From NCBI RefSeq assembly GCF_030718205.1, contig NZ_JAUZQF010000047.1:1-54117 (forward strand): a stretch of DNA of 54,117 bases. Direction: 5' to 3'. This DNA comes from Nonomuraea turcica (lineage in GTDB: Bacteria > Actinomycetota > Actinomycetes > Streptosporangiales > Streptosporangiaceae). The notes under the pieces were generated by a model. It was given only the letters and a program-made list of their open reading frames with translations. It was not told where the DNA came from and did not search any database. Both the position numbers and the translations under genes were made by a program. Shown here piece after piece: positions 8,018 to 15,667 of the stretch (position 1 is the first letter of the stretch; each line of letters opens with the position of its first letter).

Positions 8018-8719
8018 CTACGTCGCCAGCCGCCGCTCAAGGCCGTCGAGCATCGACACCAGCCCGAAATCGAAGGCCACCGCGCGGACGGTGTTCGGGT
8101 CGTCGTACATTTCCAAGTTGGTGCGTTCGAGAATGTCGGGAAAGTCCCTGGCGGCCTTCCTGAGCGTCGTGCGCATCTCGTCCGGGTCGTACTCGTGACC
8201 GGCCATCGCGTTGTTCCAGGCGATCTCGGGAAGCGTCGTCCCGTAGACGTAGGCGGTGACCGTGGAGGCGGCGTAGTCGATGTCCATCCCCTTGAATCCG
8301 GCCGCCGCGAACACCTTGCGCATCCGGTCGGCCGCCTGGATCGCGTTGGGGCCGAGCGCAGGCAGCCGGCCGAGCAGATCGGCCGACCACGGGTGGCGCA
8401 GCATCGCCGCGCGCATGCTGTAAGCCAGGACCGAGGCGGCCTCGCGCCAGCCCACTTCCTCGGGGTGGGGCACCTTCAACTCGCCCCACAGCTCGTCGTA
8501 GGCCAACTCGAGCAACTCGTCCTTGTTGGCGACGTACCAGTAGAGGCTGGTCGCGCCGGCGCTCAGTTTCGCGCCGAGCTTACGCATGCTCAGGCCGTCC
8601 AGGCCCTCCTCGTCCAGCAGCTCGATCGCCGCTCTGACGATCTCCTCACGGCTGCGGCCCGGGCTCGTGGTCTTACGGGGATCGCGGGTCCAGACGGAGG
8701 TGAACTGCTTGGCGTTCAT
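8018..8719 (-). CDS. TetR family regulator of the adjacent MFS pump
   Basis: A 233-residue repressor. The N-terminal helix-turn-helix is EEIVRAAIELLDEEGLDGLS then MRKLGAKLSAGATSLYWYVA; the C-terminal part resembles the TetR_C ligand-binding domain of tetracycline-type repressors. ATG 8719 follows CCTGAGG. It is divergent from an MFS exporter, with three 17-bp operator-like repeats between them, so autoregulation plus drug-inducible control of the pump is the natural inference. The longer open frame back to 8935 runs through the operators and the pump gene and is not used. Confidence 0.9.
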   Translation of the reverse strand: MNAKQFTSVWTRDPRKTTSPGRSREEIVRAAIELLDEEGLDGLSMRKLGAKLSAGATSLYWYVANKDELLELAYDELWGELKVPHPEEVGWREAASVLAYSMRAAMLRHPWSADLLGRLPALGPNAIQAADRMRKVFAAAGFKGMDIDYAASTVTAYVYGTTLPEIAWNNAMAGHEYDPDEMRTTLRKAARDFPDILERTNLEMYDDPNTVRAVAFDFGLVSMLDGLERRLAT

Positions 8720-8738
8720 AACCTCAGGATAAATGTAC

Positions 8739-8796
8739 TCGCACACTGTGCGAGAGGTGTCGTACAGTGTGCGAGTGAACTCGAACGCTGTACGAG
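8739..8796. promoter_or_regulatory. Three tandem 17-bp TetR operators
   Basis: Site 1 is a perfect palindrome CTCGCACACTGTGCGAG (8739-8755). Site 2 (8759-8775) GTCGTACAGTGTGCGAG and site 3 (8780-8796) CTCGAACGCTGTACGAG each differ at 3 positions. Centres are 20 and 21 bp apart, i.e. nearly the same helix face. Site 2 contains a TACAGT -10 candidate (8763-8768) exactly 6 nt before GTG 8775, and site 3 lies within the first codons of the pump gene. Confidence 0.8.
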
Positions 8797-10223
8797 ACCC
8801 CCGTCGCTGGTGGATCCTCGTCGTCCTGTGCTTGGCGCTGCTGGTCCTGGTGGTCGACAACACCGTGCTCAACCTCGCCATCCCCTCGCTGAACGAGGAA
8901 ATGGGCGCGACCCCGTCGGACATCCAGTGGATCATCGATGCGTACGTGCTGGCCTACGCCGGGCTCCTGCTCACCTCGGGCAGCCTGTCCGACAAGTACG
9001 GCCGCCGCCGCTTCCTCATCATCGGCTTGGTGTTCTTCGGCGGCGCGTCCCTGCTGGCCGTGCTCGTCACCGAGCCCTGGCAGCTGATCGCCGCGCGGGG
9101 CCTGATGGGCATCGGCGGCTCGCTCGTCATGCCGTCCACGTTGTCGATCCTGATGACCGTGTTCGACGAGGACGAGCGGCGCAAGGCGATGGCCGCCTGG
9201 AGCGCCGTGGCCCTGGTCGGGATGGTGTCAGGTCCGACGCTGGGCGGATTCATGCTGGAGCACTACTGGTGGGGCTCGGTCTTCCTGCTGAACGTCCCGA
9301 TCGCGGCCGTCGCCATCGTGGCCGCGGTCGTCCTCATGCCCGAGAGCCGCAGCACCGGGCGGAAGATCGACCCGGTCGGTGTGGTGCTGTCGATCGTCGG
9401 CCTCACCGCGGCCGTCTACGTGATCATCGAGCGTGAGTGGAACATCCCCGTCATCGCGGTGGCGGTCATCGCTCTGGCCGCCTTCGTGGTCTGGGAGCGC
9501 ACGCGGGAGCAGCCGATGCTGCCGCTTCACCTGTTCGCCAACCGCAACTTCAGTGGCGCGTCGTTCTCGATCCTGCTGATGGCCTTCGGCGCGGGCGCCG
9601 TGATGCTGATGCTCACCCAGTATCTCCAGTTCGTGCTGGGCTACGGGGAGATGCAGGCGGGCCTGGCCATGCTGCCCTACGCCGTGGCCGCGGCCGTCTT
9701 CAACGGCGTGGGCGCCGGGCTCGGGCAGAAGGTGAGCAACCGGGTGCTGATCGGCGCCGGGTTGCTGCTGATGGCCGGGGGCTTCGTCGTCATGGCGATG
9801 ACCACCGGATACCTGCCGCTGCTCACCGGGCTGGTGTTCATGGGGATCGGCGGCGGCCTGGCGGGCCCGTCCGCCTACGCCTCGCTCATGGGGGCCATCC
9901 CGATGGAGCACGCCGGCGTCGGCTCGGCGCTCAACGACACCGTCCAGCAGGTCGGCATGGCGCTGAGCATCGCGATCCTCGGCAGCGTGCTGGCCGGGCA
10001 GTACACCTCGCAGATGCCGGCCGAGCTGCCCGCCGAGGCCAGGGAGTCGATCGGGGCCGCCCACCTCATGGGCTTCCCCGAGGCCGCCAACGAGGCGTTC
10101 ACTTCCGCCATGCACCTCGGCTCATGGGTGGGCGCCGCGTTCTGCGTGGCCGCCGCGCTGCTCGCGGTGACCGTGCTGCGCCCCGCCCAGCCCGTCGCGG
10201 TCCCCGAGCCAGAGAAGGTCTAG
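8775..10223 (+). CDS. MFS drug exporter, DHA2 (14-TMS) type
   Basis: A 482-residue multidrug exporter of the EmrB/QacA (DHA2) subfamily, pumping hydrophobic compounds with proton antiport. Visible are the DHA2 motif LDNTVLN-like VVDNTVLNLAIPSLNEEM, motif A GSLSDKYGRRRFLIIGLVFF, motif C ALVGMVSGPTLGGFM, and about 14 hydrophobic segments. GTG 8775 is preferred to ATG 8733 because the extension would encode operator DNA; no Shine-Dalgarno is present, and the -10 box 6 nt upstream suggests a leaderless transcript. The stop overlaps that of the convergent diiron protein (CTAG, 10220-10223). The TetR neighbour is the likely repressor. Confidence 0.92.
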   Translation: MNSNAVRDPRRWWILVVLCLALLVLVVDNTVLNLAIPSLNEEMGATPSDIQWIIDAYVLAYAGLLLTSGSLSDKYGRRRFLIIGLVFFGGASLLAVLVTEPWQLIAARGLMGIGGSLVMPSTLSILMTVFDEDERRKAMAAWSAVALVGMVSGPTLGGFMLEHYWWGSVFLLNVPIAAVAIVAAVVLMPESRSTGRKIDPVGVVLSIVGLTAAVYVIIEREWNIPVIAVAVIALAAFVVWERTREQPMLPLHLFANRNFSGASFSILLMAFGAGAVMLMLTQYLQFVLGYGEMQAGLAMLPYAVAAAVFNGVGAGLGQKVSNRVLIGAGLLLMAGGFVVMAMTTGYLPLLTGLVFMGIGGGLAGPSAYASLMGAIPMEHAGVGSALNDTVQQVGMALSIAILGSVLAGQYTSQMPAELPAEARESIGAAHLMGFPEAANEAFTSAMHLGSWVGAAFCVAAALLAVTVLRPAQPVAVPEPEKV

Positions 10224-10918
10224 CGGACACGGGGCTCCCGCATGCTCTCCAGGCTGTCCAGCTTGTGCGTGCGCTCGTCGTGGCCGATCTGCCTGAGCAG
10301 GTCGGCCACCGAGCGGTAGTGGCCGTACTCGGCGGCGTACGTGCCGGGGTCCGGGACGAAGTCCAGGTCGGGGTTCTCCGCCACGAACGTCATGTACTCG
10401 TGCTCGGCGTGGTCCTCGAACTCCGCGTTCAGCCGGTAGCTCCAGTCGGGCCTGACCAGGAACAACACCCAGGACACGTGGTAGTAGAAGAACGCGATCA
10501 GCCACGGCGCGGCCTTGTGCAGCAGCCAGGTCTGCCGCTGCCCGGCGCGCTGCACCAGGTCCTGCATGATCAGCAGATGCCACTGCTCGTTGTCCTGGTC
10601 GGCGCGGGCCTCCACGATCCGTTCGAAAACCCTCTTGGCCAGCGCCGAGCGGCCGGCGTGCCGGTGCACGGCCCAGTAGCCCATCCGCTCCCACGCCTGG
10701 TACGGCACCCGGGCGATGATCTCCAGCATGGCGAACTTCGTGTAGGAGCCCTTCTTGCCGTACATGAGGTCCACGGGCTTGAACATCATCCTGGCCAGCA
10801 GGCTGTAGTTCATCCGCGGGGTGTCGAGGGTGTCCTGCTGGGCGCGGCGCAGCTGCTCGCGGTCGAGCTTGGGCGGTCCGGACGGGGCCTCGGGCCGGTG
10901 GTCGACGGTGATGGTCAT
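10220..10918 (-). CDS. Alternative oxidase (AOX)-like diiron protein
   Basis: A 232-residue protein whose motifs line up in order with the alternative oxidase family: LEIIARVPYQAWERM (AOX LET motif), DNEQWHLLIM (NERMHLL), AEFEDHAEHEY (LEEEA) and HDERTHKLD (RADEAHH). All four carboxylates and both histidines expected for the diiron centre are present. A hydrophobic stretch AAPWLIAFFYYHVSWVLFLV lies between motifs 2 and 3, as in AOX. Family members oxidise quinol and reduce oxygen to water without proton pumping; in an actinomycete the donor would be menaquinol or something else (inference). AAGGAGAG precedes ATG 10918 at ideal spacing. Confidence 0.72.
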   Translation of the reverse strand: MTITVDHRPEAPSGPPKLDREQLRRAQQDTLDTPRMNYSLLARMMFKPVDLMYGKKGSYTKFAMLEIIARVPYQAWERMGYWAVHRHAGRSALAKRVFERIVEARADQDNEQWHLLIMQDLVQRAGQRQTWLLHKAAPWLIAFFYYHVSWVLFLVRPDWSYRLNAEFEDHAEHEYMTFVAENPDLDFVPDPGTYAAEYGHYRSVADLLRQIGHDERTHKLDSLESMREPRVR

Positions 10919-11076
10919 CTCGATCTCTCCTTCTGTTCGGATGACCTGATCGTCGCCTAGAGACCTGCTCCGGGTCGTCGCCCGCCAGTGGTCATCTTCG
11001 ATGCCTCCGGCGGCGTAGCGCAGCGGCCCGGCGTACATCGCCAGGCGCACGGGAGATCCCCTAGGGGGAGGATTTA

Positions 11077-11090
11077 CAGGTTGTAACCTG
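11077..11090. promoter_or_regulatory. 14-bp palindrome between AOX-like gene and aminotransferase
   Basis: CAGGTTGTAACCTG: 6-bp arms CAGGTT and AACCTG around GT, in the 236-bp divergent intergenic region, 65 bp before the aminotransferase start. It is a plausible operator for either direction; the cognate regulator is not identified. The rest of the region (10919-11154) holds the AOX ribosome site and no gene that I can see. Confidence 0.5.
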
Positions 11091-11154
11091 ATTTCGCCGC
11101 AAGCCGACAGTTTGCGGATAGGAGGACGAGGAACGGGACGGGATACTCGATAAC

Positions 11155-12435
11155 ATGTCGGAGCTACTCGCGCGCCACCGGGCAGTGATGCCCAACTGGT
11201 TGGCACTCAACTACACCGAGCCCATCGAGATCGTCAGCGGCAAGGGCAACCGGGTCATCGACGCCGACGGCAAGAGCTACCTGGACTTCTTCGCCGGCAT
11301 CCTGACCAACATGATCGGCTACGACGTGCCCGAGGTGCGCGAGGCCGTCGAGCGCCAGCTCGCCACCGGCGTGGTGCACACAAGCACCGTCTACCTGCTG
11401 CGCGGCCAGATCGAGCTGGCCGAGAAGATCGCGCGGCTGTCCGGCATCCCCGACGCCAAGGTCTTCTTCACCAACTCCGGCACCGAGGCCAACGAGACGG
11501 CGCTGCTGCTGGCCACGTACGCGCGCAAGAGCGACCAGGTGCTCGCCATGCGGCAGAGCTACCACGGGCGCAGCTTCGGCGCGATCAGCGTCACCTCAAA
11601 CCGGTCGTGGAAGAACAACTCGCTGTCCCCGCTCAACGTGCACTTCCTGCACGGCGCCGACCGCCACCTGACGCAGTTCAAGGGCCTGTCGGACGCGGAC
11701 TACATCGCCGCCTGCGTGGACGACCTGCGGCATGTGCTGGCCACCGCGGTCTCCAACGACGTGGCCGCGCTGATCGCCGAGCCGATCCAGGGCGTGGGCG
11801 GGTTCACGATGGCGCCCGACGGGCTGTTCGCCGCCTACAAGGAGGTCCTCGACGAGCAGGGCATCCTGTTCATCTCCGACGAGGTGCAGACCGGCTGGGG
11901 GCGCACCGGCAGCGCGTTCTTCGGCATCGAGAACCACGGCGTCACCCCCGACATGATCACGTTCGCCAAGGGGCTGGGCAACGGCTTCGCCGTGGGCGGC
12001 ATCGTGGCGCGGGGCGATCTGATGGACGCGCCGCACGCCGTGGGCCTGTCCACGTTCGGCGGCAACCCGATCTCCATGGCCGCCGCCAACGCCACTCTCG
12101 ACTACGTGCTTGACCACGACCTGCAGGCCAACGCCGCGCGGACCGGCGAGATCATCATCCGCGGGCTGCGCGAGGCCGCCCATCGGCTGCCCATCGTCAA
12201 GGGCGTGCGAGGCAAGGGCCTCATGTTCGCCGTCGAGCTGGAGAGCCCGGCCCAGGCGGCCAGGTTCATGGAGGAGACCAAGAGGGCCGGGCTGCTGGCC
12301 GGCAAGGGCGGCCTGTACGGCACCGCCATCCGCATGGCCCCGCCCCTCACCCTCACGGTGGACGAGGCCGTCGAGGGCCTGGGCATCATCGTCACCGCCC
12401 TCGAGACCATCAACGCGGAGGCGGCAGCACAGTGA
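11155..12435 (+). CDS. Class III aminotransferase (beta-alanine/omega-amino acid type)
   Basis: A 426-residue PLP enzyme of the class III (ornithine/GABA) aminotransferase family. Visible are the PLP-phosphate segment FFTNSGTEANETALLLA, QSYHGRSFGAISVT, IAEPIQGVGGF, the cofactor Asp in LFISDEVQTGWGRTG and the Schiff-base lysine in ITFAKGLGNGF. Family members move an omega-amino group to pyruvate or 2-oxoglutarate, giving a semialdehyde. The next gene, overlapping by GTGA, encodes an MmsA-type dehydrogenase, so beta-alanine to malonate semialdehyde (or 3-aminoisobutyrate to methylmalonate semialdehyde) is the best fit, by context only. Confidence 0.9.
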   Translation: MSELLARHRAVMPNWLALNYTEPIEIVSGKGNRVIDADGKSYLDFFAGILTNMIGYDVPEVREAVERQLATGVVHTSTVYLLRGQIELAEKIARLSGIPDAKVFFTNSGTEANETALLLATYARKSDQVLAMRQSYHGRSFGAISVTSNRSWKNNSLSPLNVHFLHGADRHLTQFKGLSDADYIAACVDDLRHVLATAVSNDVAALIAEPIQGVGGFTMAPDGLFAAYKEVLDEQGILFISDEVQTGWGRTGSAFFGIENHGVTPDMITFAKGLGNGFAVGGIVARGDLMDAPHAVGLSTFGGNPISMAAANATLDYVLDHDLQANAARTGEIIIRGLREAAHRLPIVKGVRGKGLMFAVELESPAQAARFMEETKRAGLLAGKGGLYGTAIRMAPPLTLTVDEAVEGLGIIVTALETINAEAAAQ

Positions 12436-13937
12436 AGACCGTCAACCACTGGATCAACGGGGCGCCGGGGGACGGCTCCGGCCGTACCGCCGAGCTGTTC
12501 AACCCCGCCACCGGCGAGGTCTCCGGGCACGTCGCGCTCGCCTCGGCGGCCGACGTGGACGCGGCCGTGGCGGCCGCCGTCGCGGCCTTCCCCGCCTGGC
12601 GGGACGCGTCGCTGGTCAAGCGGTCCCAGGTGCTCTTCCGCTTCCGCGAGCTCATGTACGCCCACCGCGACGAGCTGGCCGCCCTGATCTCCGCCGAGCA
12701 CGGCAAGGTGCACTCCGACGCGCTCGGCGAGGTCGCCCGCGGGCTGGAGGTCGTGGAGTTCGCCTGCGGCATCCCGCACCTGCTCAAGGGCGGCTACTCC
12801 GAAGGCGTCTCGACCCGGGTCGACTCCTACTCGATCCGCCAGCCGCTCGGGGTCGTGGCCGGCATCACGCCGTTCAACTTTCCCGCCATGGTGCCGATGT
12901 GGATGTACCCGATCGCGATCGCCTGCGGGAACACCTTCATCCTCAAGCCGTCGGAGAAGGACCCCTCCGCGTCACTGCTCATGGCGCGCCTCTGGCAGGA
13001 GGCGGGGCTGCCCGACGGCGTGTTCAACGTCGTGCAGGGCGACAAGGTCGCCGTCGACCGGCTGCTCGAGCACCCCGACGTGCGGGGCGTGTCGTTCGTC
13101 GGCTCCACCCCGATCGCCAGATACGTCTACGAGACCGGCACCGCGCACGGCAAGCGCGTGCAGGCCCTCGGCGGCGCCAAGAACCACATGCTCGTGCTCC
13201 CGGACGCCGACCTCGACCTGGTGGCGGACTCGGCGGTGTCCGCGGGGTTCGGCTCGGCGGGGGAGCGGTGCATGGCGATCTCCGTCGTGCTGGCCGTGGA
13301 CCCGATCGGCGACGAGCTCGTCCAGAAGATCGTGGAGCGGGTCGACAAGCTCGTGATCGGACCTGGCGACGACCCGAAGTCCGAGATGGGGCCGCTGGTC
13401 ACCGCGGCGCACCGCGACAAAGTCGCCTCCTATCTGGACCTCGGCGTCGAAGAGGGCGCCAAGCTGGTCGTGGACGGCCGCGAGACGCCCGTGCTCGGCG
13501 GCGGCAAGGCGGCCGGGACGCCCGGCTTCTGGCTCGGCCCGACGGTGCTCGACCACGTGCCCGCCGGCTCGCGTACGCACACTGACGAGATCTTCGGCCC
13601 GGTGCTGTCGATCGTGCGCGTCAGTTCGTACGAGGAAGGGCTGGAGGTCATCAACGGCGGCGTCTACGGCAACGGCACCGCGATCTTCACCAACGACGGC
13701 GGCGCGGCTCGGCGGTTCCAGAACGAGGTCGAGGTCGGCATGGTCGGCATCAACGTGCCCATCCCGGTGCCGATGGCCTTCTATAGCTTCGGCGGCTGGA
13801 AGTCCTCGCTCTTCGGCGACACGCACGTGCACGGCACCGAGGGCGTGCACTTCTACACCCGCGGCAAGGTCATCACCTCCCGCTGGCTCGACCCCTCCCA
13901 CGGAGGGGTGAGCCTGGGGTTCCCCACGAACAGCTGA
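12432..13937 (+). CDS. mmsA: CoA-acylating methylmalonate-semialdehyde dehydrogenase
   Basis: A 501-residue aldehyde dehydrogenase of the MmsA group, oxidising (methyl)malonate semialdehyde with NAD and CoA to propionyl- or acetyl-CoA. Motifs: GITPFNFPAMVPMWMYPIAI (MmsA-characteristic), VSFVGSTPIARYVYE, LGGAKNHMLVLPDAD and the catalytic cysteine in GSAGERCMAISV. The gene starts with GTG overlapping the aminotransferase stop by 4 nt, so the two are translationally coupled. Together they would carry valine, pyrimidine-derived or beta-alanine carbon into acyl-CoA. Length matches the family (~500). Confidence 0.92.
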   Translation: MKTVNHWINGAPGDGSGRTAELFNPATGEVSGHVALASAADVDAAVAAAVAAFPAWRDASLVKRSQVLFRFRELMYAHRDELAALISAEHGKVHSDALGEVARGLEVVEFACGIPHLLKGGYSEGVSTRVDSYSIRQPLGVVAGITPFNFPAMVPMWMYPIAIACGNTFILKPSEKDPSASLLMARLWQEAGLPDGVFNVVQGDKVAVDRLLEHPDVRGVSFVGSTPIARYVYETGTAHGKRVQALGGAKNHMLVLPDADLDLVADSAVSAGFGSAGERCMAISVVLAVDPIGDELVQKIVERVDKLVIGPGDDPKSEMGPLVTAAHRDKVASYLDLGVEEGAKLVVDGRETPVLGGGKAAGTPGFWLGPTVLDHVPAGSRTHTDEIFGPVLSIVRVSSYEEGLEVINGGVYGNGTAIFTNDGGAARRFQNEVEVGMVGINVPIPVPMAFYSFGGWKSSLFGDTHVHGTEGVHFYTRGKVITSRWLDPSHGGVSLGFPTNS

Positions 13938-14010
13938 ACGGCCGGGAGGCGCACGTCCTTCCGGCCCCAGTCCCCGGTAAGCTCCCAGGCACCGGACAGA
14001 GGGGGACATC

Positions 14011-15138
14011 GTGCATCGCCGCCGTACCTATGCCTTGGCGCTCGCCGCATCGGCGCTGGTCGCCGGCGTGGGCGCGGCGGCCCCCAAGCCCACGCCCACG
14101 GCCACGCAGAGCGACGGCACGCTGCAGATCCTCACCTACCGCGGCTACGCCGAGTACGGCGGCGTCAGCCCTCAGGTCAACTGGGTGGGCTCGTTCGAGA
14201 AGGAGACCGGCTGCCGGATCGCCAAGCTCGACACCGTGCAGACCGCCGACGAGATGGCCCTCAGGATGAACGAGCGGCCCTACGACCTCGTCTCCGCCGG
14301 GCCCGCGCTTGCGGGCGACCTCATCGCGGCCAAGAAGGTGCAGCCCATCGACCCGGCCAAGGTCAGCGGCTACGAGGACATCGACGAGCGCTTCCGCGAC
14401 ATGATGACGGTGCCGGGCACGTCGGGCTCGGGCACGTCGGGCTCGGGCACGTCGGACAAGGTCTACGGGGTGCCCTACCTGTGGGGATACCACGAGTTCA
14501 TCTACGATCCGGCCAAGGTCAAGGGCGAGCTGAAGGAGGCCTTCTCCTCCGAGCGGACGGCACTGAAGGACAGCCCGCTGACCATCGCCGACGCCGCCCT
14601 GGCCGCCGGGGACGGCGAGAAGCCGTTCGAGCTGAGCAAGGACCAGCTCGACCGGGCGACGGCGCTGCTGGAGGGGGTGAAGGAGCGGACCTACTGGGCG
14701 AGCCCCATCGATCTGGTCAAGGGGTTCGCCACCGGTTCGCTGGATTACGCGCAGGCCACTCCTTACTATCGCCTGCTACTGCAGAAGGCCGGCCTGCCGG
14801 TCAAGGCCCTCGACACGCGCGAGACCACCGGATGGGTCGACTCCTGGATGCTCGGCGCCGGCGTGCCCGACACCACCTGCGCCTATCGGTGGCTCACCTG
14901 GATGACCGCGCCCAACGCACAGCGCGACGCCGCCGCGTGGGCGGGGCTGGCGCCGGCCAATGACAAGGCGTGCAAGGGGCGGGCCAAGCCCGTGTGCGAG
15001 CTGTACGGGGTCGGCAAGCCCAAGCGCATCGACCGCGTGGCGTTCGCCGTGCGGCCGCCCGGGGATTGCCGCGCGGAAGACGGGGAATGCCCTGACTATG
15101 TCGCCTGGTCCGAACGGTGGCAGAAACTCGTCAAGTGA
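14011..15138 (+). CDS. PotD-like extracellular polyamine-type binding protein
   Basis: A 375-residue exported solute-binding protein. The N-terminus MHRRRTYALALAASALVAGV is a signal peptide (cleavage near GAAAP; no lipobox cysteine is seen). The mature part resembles spermidine/putrescine-binding proteins (LQILTYRGYAEYGG at the N lobe, YDLVSAGPALAGDLIAAKKV, later YGVPYLWGYHEFIYDPAKV). No permease or ATPase genes are adjacent, so it is an orphan binding protein. An internal GTSGS repeat (15 bp units, 14415-14455) inserts a flexible loop just before the DKVYGVPYLWG segment. GTG 14011 is preceded by AGAGGGGGA. Confidence 0.78.
   Translation: MHRRRTYALALAASALVAGVGAAAPKPTPTATQSDGTLQILTYRGYAEYGGVSPQVNWVGSFEKETGCRIAKLDTVQTADEMALRMNERPYDLVSAGPALAGDLIAAKKVQPIDPAKVSGYEDIDERFRDMMTVPGTSGSGTSGSGTSDKVYGVPYLWGYHEFIYDPAKVKGELKEAFSSERTALKDSPLTIADAALAAGDGEKPFELSKDQLDRATALLEGVKERTYWASPIDLVKGFATGSLDYAQATPYYRLLLQKAGLPVKALDTRETTGWVDSWMLGAGVPDTTCAYRWLTWMTAPNAQRDAAAWAGLAPANDKACKGRAKPVCELYGVGKPKRIDRVAFAVRPPGDCRAEDGECPDYVAWSERWQKLVK
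14415..14455 (+). repeat. 15-bp tandem repeat inside the binding-protein gene
   Basis: The unit GGGCACGTCGGGCTC occurs perfectly at 14415-14429 and 14430-14444, followed by an 11-nt partial third copy to 14455. It stays in frame and encodes a Gly-Thr-Ser-Gly-Ser linker. Likely slipped-strand expansion in a surface loop. Confidence 0.85.
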
Positions 15139-15219
15139 GCCAAGGGCGTGGGGGTCGCCGACCTCCACGTGATCCCGCCACGGGTCCGCCCTCATCCCCC
15201 CCGCTGGGCGCGGCCCGAA

Positions 15220-15257
15220 GAGGCGCCCCGGGCCTTCCCCCTGTCCCGGGGCGCCTC
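15220..15257. terminator. Terminator between binding protein and zinc-ribbon gene
   Basis: A 13-bp perfect inverted repeat, GAGGCGCCCCGGG at 15220-15232 and its complement at 15245-15257, with a 12-nt loop, between two convergent genes. It can serve both strands. Confidence 0.75.
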
Positions 15258-15258
15258 G

Positions 15259-15492
15259 CTATCGGGTCGGGAACGCCACCACCGTGGCCATCGGCGCAGG
15301 CAGCAGGGCCTCGGCGCAGTCGCCACAGGCCAGCACCGCCGAGTCGTCGGGCAGCCGGCCCACGCGTACGCGCGGTCGCGGCCACCTCTTATGGCAGACA
15401 ACACAAGCATCGCCGTCGCGCTGGGCCCAGGTCAGGCCCTCAGGGTCGAACGTCAACATATCCCGCGCCGTTCTTGTCGGACCCCAGTTCAT
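15259..15492 (-). CDS. Small putative zinc-ribbon protein, unknown function
   Basis: A short protein (77 residues from ATG 15492; the frame can be extended to a TTG at 15576 or shortened to ATG 15459). It has two cysteine pairs, CVVCHKRWPRPRVRVGRLPD and ACGDCAEALLP, spaced like a zinc ribbon. I do not recognise a named family. It ends against a strong terminator hairpin and faces away from gabT. Codon-position GC bias looks normal, supporting a real gene. The start is not settled. Confidence 0.55.
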   Translation of the reverse strand: MNWGPTRTARDMLTFDPEGLTWAQRDGDACVVCHKRWPRPRVRVGRLPDDSAVLACGDCAEALLPAPMATVVAFPTR

Positions 15493-15614
15493 CACGGTTC
15501 CAGAAGCCCTCGCCCATCCGTATTCCGGATCCGTTATAACCCTGACCGAGGGCGTGATCGTCCAGCTGAGCGTCAAGTCAGGGTGAATTCTCTACCCGGC
15601 TGACCGGCGTTACA

Positions 15615-15655
15615 CCAACAAAATCGGGCATCCAGCCGCAAGCCGGATGCCCGAT
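15615..15655 (-). terminator. Rho-independent terminator of gabT
   Basis: On the minus strand an 11-bp stem (15645-15655 with 15623-15633, ATCGGGCATCC and its complement) with an 11-nt loop containing a further GC pair is followed directly by TTTGTTGG. It lies 12 nt after the gabT stop. Confidence 0.85.
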
Positions 15656-15667
15656 ATGTGGGGGTTT

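Noticed and set aside
5464..8163. A long open frame (899 codons) on the plus strand opposite PucR and the acyl-CoA synthetase
   Set aside because: It is antisense to two genes with clear domain motifs; its translation is Arg/His/Gly-rich without any family motif, typical of high-GC shadow frames.
14415..14455. 15-bp repeats as a mobile-element scar or iteron set
   Set aside because: They are coding, in frame, only 2.7 copies, with no nearby replication or transposition gene.
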